This document shows positions 1 to 6,348 of a stretch of 6,359 nt of DNA, piece by piece. The position numbers and the translations under genes are program-made. The notes under the pieces are model-generated. The model made no database searches, had not been told where the DNA came from, and saw only the letters and a program-made list of their open reading frames with translations. The stretch comes from an uncultured Flavobacteriia bacterium (GTDB lineage Bacteria; Bacteroidota; Bacteroidia; Flavobacteriales_D; Crocinitomicaceae), in assembly GCA_903930085.1 (NCBI GenBank), contig CAIYXD010000202.1, forward strand, positions 1 through 6,359, written 5' to 3'. How positions within the stretch are numbered: position 1 is the stretch's first letter; each line of letters opens with the position of its first letter.

Positions 1-1472
1 GCAGAAGTTAGCGTATTTGTTCCAGAATTGGTAATTGTAATTTGAGGTGAAACTTGTCCAGAACAAATTGTTCCACTTACACCAATTGGATTTGTTATTC
101 CAGCGTCCAATGCAAGAGGTGGCGCACCAAATGGATCGTAACCATTGATAAATTCAGAGCCAGAATTAGAAGGATCTAACCAGTTTTTAAGTTGATTCGT
201 ATTATCACTTCCAGTTGGTTCCCAAGAACTAAACACACGCCCGTAATAATCTGGAGACGATAAATTGGAACAAGAAGCTCCTCCGCCCCAAAGTTGGCCA
301 ATAATTCGGTGATTTTGGTCGAATAAAGGAGAACCGGATGAACCGCCTTCTGTTGTTGTATTGCGATCCCATTCCACTGTCCAAGTTGAATTCGCTTCCG
401 TTGAACCCATTTGTTGGGATACAATCGCTGGTGCATCGTCGAAAGCTATTTTCTTTATATCCCCTGAAGGATGGTGAATACAGACTGTAGTTGAAGGAAT
501 TACGCCACTTTTATCCCAACCTGAGAAGAATGGAGAATATGCAGCTGGAACGGTATTATTAACCAAACCGCCAGTTATTTCGACTAAGCAAAAATCAGAA
601 GGCGTTCTTCTAGATCTTAAAACTGCACCAGAAAGCGATTGAAAAGTAGGATTAGTGCCGTTAGTGCAACCATTAGCTTGCCAGTTAAAACGGAAAATCC
701 AAGTTGCAGGATTACTGTAACAATGGTTGGCAGTCAAAACATATGGCTTTCCATCGTTCAAGGTATTATTGATCAAGGCGCCGGAGCAAAAACCGCTGCT
801 TCCAGAAACGAGCATTACTGCGCTATTGCGTTCATTTACCCATTCCAAACCATCTGGACAATTAACATTCATATTACACGAGCCAGAACTTCCAAATGCC
901 TTTTCTACAAATTCAGCAGCCGTGCGATAGCCGTGCGTAACTTTTGTAATTGTTAAATGAACTGGGATTTGCGCATTTTGAGCCGGAATATAGTATTCAA
1001 CGATTGCAGAATTTCCAGGAATTAACTCAGTTCCAAGTTCTCCCTCATAGAGGTGGTATGCCGTAAATTTCCCTAAAATAAAATCCTTTTTAGGATTGTA
1101 AACATATAACTCATTTCCTTCTGGAATTGCAACATCAGCGAACGTAAGATTGACGGTTAATGCATTTTCACACGTGACACGTACGCGCCATATTTTTGCG
1201 CCATTCGGAAGCGTAACCCAAGATCCGGAGTTTTCCATTGTAAGATTTGTTTCGTTATTGAACCCAAATCGCCATGGACCAGTTCCTGCAGCATCGGTAA
1301 CTAAATCTTCCGCCTGCAAGACAGAAATTACGGGCGATACGAACGCATATTCTTGCAAATCAGCAGAATTTAATGTTAGATCAGTACTTTTTGGATTCCC
1401 CCCATCTCCCTGTTGGGAAAAGGATAACGTGCAAAGGAAAAGGAAAATGGAGAGTATAATTTGTTTTTTCAT
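1..1472 (-). CDS. Secreted lysyl-endopeptidase-like serine protease, 3' end missing
   Basis: Reading from ATG 1470-1472 toward base 1 gives 490 uninterrupted codons; the gene continues beyond the window. Residues 1-19 are a Sec signal peptide (MKK, hydrophobic core, SFS before QQ). Residues 20-193 look like a propeptide. The catalytic domain starts near G194 with GSSGSCNMNVNCPDG, very like the mature N-terminus of Achromobacter protease I (API). The triad is H250 (TANHC), D293 (SDFCL) and S379 (GGSSGSP). C199/C401, C205/C269 and C229/C251 sit where the three API disulfides are expected. D408 may be the S1 residue favouring Lys. W395 stands where API has His210 (GQLWGG). From about 455 a beta-sandwich or CARDB-like segment begins (ALDAGI, then C470 and ITITNSGTNTLTS). 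Such tails usually precede a type IX sorting domain, which would lie outside the window. It is likely an extracellular nutritional protease, but cleavage specificity is inferred. Confidence 0.93.
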   Translation of the reverse strand, partial: MKKQIILSIFLFLCTLSFSQQGDGGNPKSTDLTLNSADLQEYAFVSPVISVLQAEDLVTDAAGTGPWRFGFNNETNLTMENSGSWVTLPNGAKIWRVRVTCENALTVNLTFADVAIPEGNELYVYNPKKDFILGKFTAYHLYEGELGTELIPGNSAIVEYYIPAQNAQIPVHLTITKVTHGYRTAAEFVEKAFGSSGSCNMNVNCPDGLEWVNERNSAVMLVSGSSGFCSGALINNTLNDGKPYVLTANHCYSNPATWIFRFNWQANGCTNGTNPTFQSLSGAVLRSRRTPSDFCLVEITGGLVNNTVPAAYSPFFSGWDKSGVIPSTTVCIHHPSGDIKKIAFDDAPAIVSQQMGSTEANSTWTVEWDRNTTTEGGSSGSPLFDQNHRIIGQLWGGGASCSNLSSPDYYGRVFSSWEPTGSDNTNQLKNWLDPSNSGSEFINGYDPFGAPPLALDAGITNPIGVSGTICSGQVSPQITITNSGTNTLTS

Positions 1473-1812
1473 AGTGTGTGTATTGGTTCTATTTTCTAGT
1501 CAAGAGACGAAAAATAATCATTTTTAGTTGGTTAAATAAAAAAAATTGATTTTATTTTAAATGAACACCATAATACCACAACGTTTATGAAATAAGAACA
1601 TCAGGTTACATTTTTGTAAAATAAACGATGAAAATAAGGGCTAAAGCAGTCCTTTAAATAGGCTTTTCAGAGCTAACTAAGAGAATTTTGCTAAAGATTA
1701 AGAGAAGATACTTCAGTGAGAAAAGGTTTAATGGAATGATCTTAGCAAATGCTAAAAATTAGTGAATGTTTGATTCCCGTTGATTATAACTCGGAGAACG
1801 TTATAATTTAGA
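1473..1812. other. AT-rich intergenic region between operon end and protease start
   Basis: These 340 bases contain no credible gene. They must hold the leader and promoter of the minus-strand protease, but I found no exact TAnnTTTG with a paired TTG on that strand. The nearest is TATTTTTC at about 1510-1517, without a -33 partner. Small inverted repeats are present: TTACA/TGTAA at 1606-1619; TTAGC-AAAT-GCTAA at 1742-1755; a longer imperfect pair, TTTGCTAAAGAT at 1687-1698 with ATCTTAGCAAA at 1739-1749, which differ by one bulged A; and the 8 bp stem at 1783-1807 listed separately. Confidence 0.6.
1783..1807 (-). terminator. Candidate hairpin terminator after the four-gene operon
   Basis: ATTATAAC (1783-1790) and GTTATAAT (1800-1807) are perfect 8 bp inverted arms around a 9-base loop. 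The stem starts five bases past the SDR-B stop codon on the minus strand, where a terminator is expected. Against this, the stem has only one G-C pair and no U-run follows it, so it is not a textbook intrinsic terminator. It could instead protect the mRNA 3' end or be a protein-binding palindrome. Confidence 0.4.
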
Positions 1813-2814
1813 TCATTTATGAGAACTATTATTTATTTGTCTCAGCCATAAAACAGTTTCTTTTAATCCTTCTTTGAGAGGAGTAATCGGTAAACCCAGT
1901 TCAGATTGTGCTTTGTTTGGAGATACTTCCCAGTTGTATTTTGCTTTTGAGACCCATTTTGGGGTAATAACTGGTTCTTTTCCAACAATTTTTGCAAGAA
2001 ATAGCTGAGAGCGAGAAAACAACATCTGGGTCCAGAGTGGTATGCTTAACATTGTGCGATGAATTTCAGAAACCTCTGAAAGTAATTTATAAAAAGACAC
2101 ATAATCGTGATTTTCTCCTCCCAATAGATACGTTGAACCTTTTTTTCCCTTTTCCATAGCGAGCAAATGTCCTAATGCAGCATCTTTAATAAAGATGTAA
2201 TTCCCTAATTCTTTTCCAGTTCCGGGATAAATTCGCCATTTCCCATTGACATATTTATCAATCATTAGGGTCACTGATGAAGGTTTTCCAAAAATAAAAG
2301 GCCCATATACTCTTGTTGGTGATACAATAACAACATTCATGTTGTGTTGTATTATATAATCTTTTATAACGGATTCTGCCATTGCTTTTGATCCTTCGTA
2401 TTCATTAAATAAGTCTATATCTCTTATTTTATTTTCTGTCACAACACCATTAATCGATGGGCCGTAAACCCCGGCAGTACTCGTAATGACAATTTTTTCT
2501 ATTTGATTTAACAATGCAGATTCTAGAATGTTAACCGTGCCTTGCACATTATACGAATAAAAATCACCAGTATCTTTTGACCAAACTTTAGCAAAAGCCG
2601 CTAAATGGTAAACTTTATTACATCCTTGCATTGCACGTTCAATCGATGACGGATTCAAAATATCACCTTCAAAAAGTTGAACGCCATCAAAAAGAATGTG
2701 TTTTGCCTTATCTTTCGATCTTACAAGAGCATGAATTATTGCACCTTGGTCCGACAACATTTTTATTAAATGGGCTCCAATGCTTCCCGTTCCACCTGAT
2801 ACAAATATTTTCAT
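1813..2814 (-). CDS. Extended SDR, NAD(P)-dependent epimerase/dehydratase family (SDR-B)
   Basis: This is a 333-residue Rossmann-fold oxidoreductase, the usual length for dihydroflavonol-4-reductase/HpnA-like extended SDRs. From MKIFVSGG, the nucleotide-binding GGTGSIG lies at 7-13, HLAA at 70-73, STAGVYG from 112, the YxxxK pair is Y139/K143 (YEGSK), and SPTRVYGP is near 165-172. The C-terminal part is the variable substrate domain. An upstream ATG at 2862 would add 16 residues (MEIGVKKLF...), but these precede the first beta-strand and overlap the hydrolase gene. ATG 2814 gives the normal family start, 19 bases after the hydrolase stop. It is the last gene of the operon. Family members reduce ketones or aldehydes, or epimerise sugars; the substrate here is unknown. 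It is cytosolic, with no signal peptide. Confidence 0.88.
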   Translation of the reverse strand: MKIFVSGGTGSIGAHLIKMLSDQGAIIHALVRSKDKAKHILFDGVQLFEGDILNPSSIERAMQGCNKVYHLAAFAKVWSKDTGDFYSYNVQGTVNILESALLNQIEKIVITSTAGVYGPSINGVVTENKIRDIDLFNEYEGSKAMAESVIKDYIIQHNMNVVIVSPTRVYGPFIFGKPSSVTLMIDKYVNGKWRIYPGTGKELGNYIFIKDAALGHLLAMEKGKKGSTYLLGGENHDYVSFYKLLSEVSEIHRTMLSIPLWTQMLFSRSQLFLAKIVGKEPVITPKWVSKAKYNWEVSPNKAQSELGLPITPLKEGLKETVLWLRQINNSSHK

Positions 2815-2824
2815 GTTTACAACT

Positions 2825-2842
2825 TTAAAAAGTTTAAAAAGT
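2825..2842 (-). repeat. Tandem 9 bp duplication carrying in-frame double stops
   Basis: On the minus strand ACTTTTTAA occurs twice in perfect tandem. The first copy encodes the last residues of the hydrolase, Thr-Phe-stop (TAA at 2834-2836). The second repeats Thr-Phe-stop in the same frame (TAA at 2825-2827). Period-9 identity extends from about 2824 to 2844. The duplication sits inside the hydrolase/SDR-B junction and sets part of its spacing. Confidence 0.8.
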
Positions 2843-3601
2843 TTTTTTACACCAATTTCCAACTTGCTCGCTTAACCATTTTGGATCATCAATTGGCAAA
2901 CCATGCCCAGATGTAGGATGCCAAAGAAGAGTTCCGCCAAAAGCTATATGTATTTTATCAATACACTCCGGGCAAACCATACGGTCACCTTTAGAGCCGA
3001 TAATCAACAATGGAATAGTAGGTTTCTCATTTTTTAATCCATAAAAGTAGCCTGCTATTGATTGTCTAAAGATATTCATTCTAGTCATTTTTCTTTCATA
3101 CTGTATTTTACTCCAATCCTTACAAAGATCTTGATACAATTCAGGCTTATTGCTATTAACTTTAATAATCAATGCTTCTCTTTTTTCAATCGTACGAGAA
3201 AACAATATTTTAACCATATCTAATCTGACCCGTTTATGTATGCGTTCACTATTTTTACAAATGTATTTAAAACTGCTGTTTATAATTACAAGGCCATTAA
3301 AATCAAAAGGATACCGAATAACCCAATCCGAAGCTAGCATACCTCCAAGAGAAGTTGCACAAATAATATTTACACTATCCGGGTTTTGTAACTGATGATA
3401 ATGAATATCACGCATAAAATCAACCATTACAGGAACACTAACGGAAGCCTTTTTCTTCACGTGTATACCGGATCCTGGTAAATCCATTGAAAAGATTTTC
3501 GCGGTTGGAGGCAATTCCTTCTTCATCAAATCAATAAATGATCCCCAATGTCCTGATTCTCGCGTTAGACCCCTTAATAAAAACAGATTTATTCCACTCA
3601 T
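2834..3601 (-). CDS. Alpha/beta-fold hydrolase
   Basis: The protein has 255 residues and no signal peptide, so it is probably cytosolic. An N-terminal strand leads to LLRGLTRESGHWG (8-20), where RG replaces the usual HG at the oxyanion region. MDLPGSG follows at 39-45. The nucleophile elbow is ATSLGG at 82-87 with S84, where Ala replaces the first Gly of GxSxG. The acid is probably D206 (GSKGDRMV) and the base H233 (SGHGLPIDDP). The frame is open 44 codons further upstream to 3733, but that stretch lies within the CPBP gene and resembles nothing. The start at 3601 overlaps the CPBP stop as TAATG and gives the normal start of the fold. It could be an esterase, thioesterase or acyltransferase; the reaction is not predictable. 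The middle (about 112-190) is a basic, probably helical lid region. Confidence 0.87.
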   Translation of the reverse strand: MSGINLFLLRGLTRESGHWGSFIDLMKKELPPTAKIFSMDLPGSGIHVKKKASVSVPVMVDFMRDIHYHQLQNPDSVNIICATSLGGMLASDWVIRYPFDFNGLVIINSSFKYICKNSERIHKRVRLDMVKILFSRTIEKREALIIKVNSNKPELYQDLCKDWSKIQYERKMTRMNIFRQSIAGYFYGLKNEKPTIPLLIIGSKGDRMVCPECIDKIHIAFGGTLLWHPTSGHGLPIDDPKWLSEQVGNWCKKTF

Positions 3602-4362
3602 TATTTTCGATTGTTTCGAGTATAATGAATATCTGGATGGTGTTTTAATGCGGTAAAACTGTTTGCCCAAGCCATTGCGACATGCACAAAAAAAGCAATC
3701 CAAATCGTTCCTGAATATAAAGTAAGTATGCAAAGAACCAATCCAAGCGGAAGCGCTCCAATTGTTTCATCCAAACCTTTGGGAATGTGAGTAGCAGAAT
3801 ATAAAGCGATATTTATTGCAATTGCCGGCCACACTCCAAGAGAATCCACAAGCGGAAAGAGAAGGATTCCTCTAAATAATAATTCATACCCAAAAAGATA
3901 AATGAACCACCCAAAAGCATTCATATAAAACATCTTTTTGTTCCAGTATTTTGATCTGATTTGCGGGTAATTTACCAAGTTCTTTGCTTTTTTCGCACTA
4001 AAATAGACAAGGGGAATTACTAGAATACAAAGTCCGATAATCCAAATCAAAGAGAATAATGACGTTTCAGGAATTAACTTAAATCCATAGCCATGTTTAG
4101 GAAATGGTTTCAATACTATTAAACTCAAAACCAAGGGCAGAATCCCCATTACAATAAAACCAATTGCTTTCGTAAAAATAATATGTCGATAGGAGGCTTG
4201 ATCAAATGTATACTTAGAATAATAAAAATTCTTTATTCTAGAAGACTGTGCAATAAACCAATAAGTAATAAAGGCTGAGGCTGCAAGTAAAATTGGGAAG
4301 AATGATTGAATTGTTTGATTTCCCCAGCTGAAATCAACGGTTTGTGTATTGATAAATAGCAT
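3601..4362 (-). CDS. CPBP (CAAX protease/bacteriocin-processing) family membrane protein
   Basis: This 253-residue protein has about six to seven hydrophobic segments, near 18-38, 63-85, 102-121, 146-170, 175-190, 203-216 and 218-233. The CPBP (Abi) core is recognisable: GYELLFRG at 158-165, YSATH at 188-192 and FVHVAMA at 225-231. Active CPBP proteases usually show EExxxR, FxxxH and HxxxN. Here they read Y159-E160-xxx-R164, Y188-xxx-H192 and H227-xxx-A231 (the nearest Asn is N234). One Glu, the Arg and both His remain. It may therefore be an active variant or a non-proteolytic membrane partner. It starts on a TAATG overlap with SDR-A and ends on a TAATG overlap with the hydrolase, so translation is probably coupled on both sides. 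Its role in the operon is unknown. Confidence 0.83.
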   Translation of the reverse strand: MLFINTQTVDFSWGNQTIQSFFPILLAASAFITYWFIAQSSRIKNFYYSKYTFDQASYRHIIFTKAIGFIVMGILPLVLSLIVLKPFPKHGYGFKLIPETSLFSLIWIIGLCILVIPLVYFSAKKAKNLVNYPQIRSKYWNKKMFYMNAFGWFIYLFGYELLFRGILLFPLVDSLGVWPAIAINIALYSATHIPKGLDETIGALPLGLVLCILTLYSGTIWIAFFVHVAMAWANSFTALKHHPDIHYTRNNRK

Positions 4363-5354
4363 TATTTTTTTGTTAAGTAATTATTTTCAATGAACCATTC
4401 GAAACATTCGTTAATGGCTTGTTCAATTGGTGTTTGAGGCATATCTAAGTCATACTGTGCTTTTTCCGAACTGTAAAAATGTATCTCACTAGACAAAATT
4501 GCCAATTCTCTGGTAACTTTTGGTACTTTGTTAAAAAAGGAAGCTAATATTGAACTGATACTTCCATAAGCTTTAACAATTGGAGTATTCATTTTGATTT
4601 TTGGTGGTTCAACACCAACTATTCTTGCAATTTTTTGAAAAGCTTCTTTGTACGTAAGATTTTCATTTCCTAGAATATAACATTCTCCAATTTTCCCTTT
4701 GGTGATGGCATTTGTGATTGCAACTGCTACATCTTTAACAGAAACGAAATTTTTACCACCAAGTGTATAGCCTGGTATTTTTTTATTGTAAACTCCTCGG
4801 ATCATTTCACCAGATGTTGGTCTAGAATCAAATGGGCCAATCATAAATGTTGGATTTACCACCAGAGCATTCAATCCTTCATTCTTGACTTTTTCCAACA
4901 CTCTTTGTTGTGCGATGTATTTGGAATCCATATAATCTAAACCATAATGAAAGGAATTGTATGAATTTTTTTCTGATCCCAAATTTTCTTTATTTCCCGA
5001 ACCAAAAGAATTTGCGGTACCCACATAAATTAAACGTTGAACATTACTTTGTTGACAGGCAGAAATCACATTGTCTGTTCCAGAAATGTTGACTTCATTC
5101 ACCATCTTTTGGCGCGCAGGAAACATACTGGTATTTGCTGCACAATGGATTACAATATCCATTCCTTGTATCGCTGCCAAAACACTTTTAGCATCCAACA
5201 AGTTCCCAGAACACTTGGTAATCTGTAAGTTCAAAAGAGTGGGAGAAGACTTGCCAGCCTCAATGAATGCTGTTACTTGATAATTGCGATTGAGTAATTC
5301 GCGAATTAAATTATTTCCCAAAAGCCCATCAGAACCTGTCACTAAAACTTTCAT
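4362..5354 (-). CDS. Extended SDR, NAD(P)-dependent epimerase/dehydratase family (SDR-A)
   Basis: The 330-residue protein starts directly at the Rossmann strand (MKVLVTG). The cofactor loop TGSDGLLG is at 6-13, HCAA at 70-73, and the catalytic Ser/Thr is probably T113 in YVGTANSFG. The YxxxK pair is Y141/K145 (YMDSK). NPTFMIGPFDSRPTSG at 167-182 is a stretch typical of dihydroflavonol-4-reductase/HpnA-like proteins. It is the first gene of the operon, preceded by an A-rich leader (AAAAAAAAACA before the ATG). It shares with SDR-B a C-terminal pattern, KAQ-x2-L-x2-P-x-TP followed by a Trp and an Asn-Asn, but the two are otherwise diverged and probably have different substrates. The exact reaction is not determinable. 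Its stop overlaps the CPBP start (TAATG). Confidence 0.88.
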   Translation of the reverse strand: MKVLVTGSDGLLGNNLIRELLNRNYQVTAFIEAGKSSPTLLNLQITKCSGNLLDAKSVLAAIQGMDIVIHCAANTSMFPARQKMVNEVNISGTDNVISACQQSNVQRLIYVGTANSFGSGNKENLGSEKNSYNSFHYGLDYMDSKYIAQQRVLEKVKNEGLNALVVNPTFMIGPFDSRPTSGEMIRGVYNKKIPGYTLGGKNFVSVKDVAVAITNAITKGKIGECYILGNENLTYKEAFQKIARIVGVEPPKIKMNTPIVKAYGSISSILASFFNKVPKVTRELAILSSEIHFYSSEKAQYDLDMPQTPIEQAINECFEWFIENNYLTKK

Positions 5355-5414
5355 TGTTTTTTTTTCAAAACTATTGATAATAAGACGAATAGTTTAATCG
5401 ATTTCCGCATGCCC

Positions 5415-5443
5415 CAAAAAATAACTTGCGCAAATCGCAACAA
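5415..5443 (-). promoter_or_regulatory. Weak candidate promoter for the SDR-A operon
   Basis: On the minus strand a TTG (5441-5443) is followed after 17 bases by TATTTTTTG (5415-5423). This resembles the Bacteroidota TTG / TAnnTTTG pair with one extra T. Transcription would begin near 5408, giving a leader of roughly 50 bases. A TTGCGCAA palindrome (5426-5433) lies in the spacer and might be an operator. The match is imperfect. Confidence 0.3.
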
Positions 5444-5626
5444 TTACAGTTTATAGACGGCATTAAGGAGCAGCACTTAAAAAGTCAAATTTTTATTCTA
5501 ACTTGATATCTAGGTAGGATTTCCAACTTATTTATTGACGAAATTGTATTATTCGCTAAATAACAATACGTTAGAGAAGATTCCAAACCGTTTCCCAGCT
5601 TCCTAGTTTCCGAATTCATCCGTAGA

Positions 5627-5656
5627 TTTTTGGAAGATTTTTTTGCAGTATATTTG
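5627..5656 (+). promoter_or_regulatory. Candidate Bacteroidota-type promoter for udk
   Basis: TATATTTG at 5649-5656 fits the -7 consensus TAnnTTTG exactly. TTTTTG at 5627-5632 provides a -33 TTG with a 16-base spacer, slightly shorter than usual. Transcription would start near 5661-5664, leaving a leader of about 60 bases before the udk ATG. The leader has no strong Shine-Dalgarno sequence, as is normal in this phylum. Confidence 0.5.
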
Positions 5657-5726
5657 TCAAGGTAATTTGCATAGTGCACATGTCAGTGTGTAAACCCCGC
5701 AAGGTAAAATTAGAATTAACAGTAGA

Positions 5727-6347
5727 ATGATTATTGGTATTTGTGGAGGGAGCGGTTCTGGTAAAACAACTTTATTGAAACGTATCTCAAATGAATTGAA
5801 ACATTTAAATCCTTCGATTTTTTCGATGGATAATTACTATTTACCCATTGAAAAACAGCAATTGGATCAAAATGGGCAATATAATTTTGACCTACCAACA
5901 GCATTGGATAGAAATAAATTGTTTTCAGATTTAGAGAAATTGAAAAAGGGGGAAACAATCGAAGTAAAGGAATACCATTTTAATGCGCCACCCGATAAAA
6001 ACACGCTGATTACAATTCATCCTTCGAATATTATTATTGTAGAAGGTCTTTTTTTATTTTACTACGATGAAGTACGAAAATTGATTGACTATTCCATTTT
6101 TATGGAGGTAGATCACGCAACCCAGCTGGACAGAAGATTGTACCGAGATTTGGAAACTCGGGGCTACGATAGGGAAGAGATAATTTACCAATGGGAAAAC
6201 CATGTTTTACCGTGTTATGAAAATTTTTTATTTCCATTTGAAGGCCAAGCAGATTTCCGTTTTCACAATGATTCTAGAGCAGACGACGAATTTGAGCGCT
6301 TGATGTATGAATTAAATAAGCTGATTGCACTTAAAAAATTAGCGTAA
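5727..6347 (+). CDS. udk: Uridine kinase (uridine/cytidine to UMP/CMP)
   Basis: The enzyme phosphorylates uridine and cytidine in pyrimidine salvage in the cytosol. At 206 residues it has the normal bacterial length and is complete. The P-loop GGSGSGKT is at 7-14. SMDNYY (33-38) carries D35, the expected catalytic base, with the DxYY signature. FDLPTA (54-59) is the nucleoside-site FDxPxA motif. IIIVEGLFLF (102-111) is the strand with E106. Lid arginines follow in DRRLYRD (135-141). The family's usual YDF..H.R segment is altered here to EYHFNAPPD (82-90), so nucleoside preference may differ slightly. ATG 5727 places the P-loop at the normal distance from the N-terminus. The next gene's ATG follows after a single base, implying an operon running out of the window. 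Confidence 0.93.
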   Translation: MIIGICGGSGSGKTTLLKRISNELKHLNPSIFSMDNYYLPIEKQQLDQNGQYNFDLPTALDRNKLFSDLEKLKKGETIEVKEYHFNAPPDKNTLITIHPSNIIIVEGLFLFYYDEVRKLIDYSIFMEVDHATQLDRRLYRDLETRGYDREEIIYQWENHVLPCYENFLFPFEGQADFRFHNDSRADDEFERLMYELNKLIALKKLA

Positions 6348-6348
6348 A

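Larger units (their letters stand above)
1813..5354 (-). other. Four-gene operon: SDR-A, CPBP membrane protein, alpha/beta hydrolase, SDR-B
   Basis: Four minus-strand genes are packed with almost no space. SDR-A to CPBP and CPBP to hydrolase each share the sequence TAATG (one-base stop/start overlap, at 4360-4364 and 3599-3603). Hydrolase to SDR-B has a 19-base gap. Such junctions imply one transcript and coupled translation. Intergenic regions of 340 and 372 bp bound the block, so it appears complete. The combination suggests a short metabolic route with two NAD(P)H-dependent steps, one hydrolytic or acyl-transfer step and a membrane component. The pathway itself is not identifiable here. 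Confidence 0.85.
5355..5726. other. Divergent intergenic region between the operon and udk
   Basis: These 372 bases separate two oppositely transcribed units and contain no convincing gene. They hold the udk promoter candidate (5627-5656) and a weaker operon promoter candidate (5415-5443). A further exact TAnnTTTG match on the minus strand (TAGTTTTG, 5366-5373) lies only about 12 bases before the SDR-A ATG and lacks a -33 TTG. Inverted pairs include TTGCGCAA (5426-5433, a perfect palindrome) and TTCCAAA/TTTGGAA (5581-5587 and 5629-5635). Confidence 0.6.

Noticed and set aside
1430..1434. Possible lipoprotein cysteine (C14) in the protease signal peptide
   Set aside because: The residue before C14 is Leu rather than Gly, Ala or Ser, so the lipobox is poor; SFS-QQ gives a good ordinary signal-peptidase site.
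1150..1527. 125-codon plus-strand open frame
   Set aside because: It lies antisense to the protease signal peptide and propeptide; its hydrophobic tail merely mirrors the signal-peptide region.
2815..2862. 16-residue N-terminal extension of SDR-B (MEIGVKKLF...)
   Set aside because: It precedes the canonical Rossmann start, overlaps the hydrolase gene, and part of it comes from the tandem repeat.
3602..3733. 44-residue N-terminal extension of the hydrolase
   Set aside because: It lies wholly inside the CPBP coding sequence, resembles nothing, and the fold starts at the ATG at 3601, which makes a TAATG junction like the one upstream.
1813..5354. Assignment of the operon to olefinic hydrocarbon (oleBD) or hopanoid (hpnA) synthesis
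   Set aside because: Family resemblance of the SDRs and hydrolase is generic; no thiolase, ligase, squalene cyclase or other partner gene is visible.
5485..5679. 64-codon open frame on the minus strand in the divergent intergenic region
   Set aside because: It overlaps the udk promoter candidate, has a low-complexity polar composition with no recognisable motif or membrane segment, and is of a length expected by chance. Conservation of the frame in relatives would revive it.
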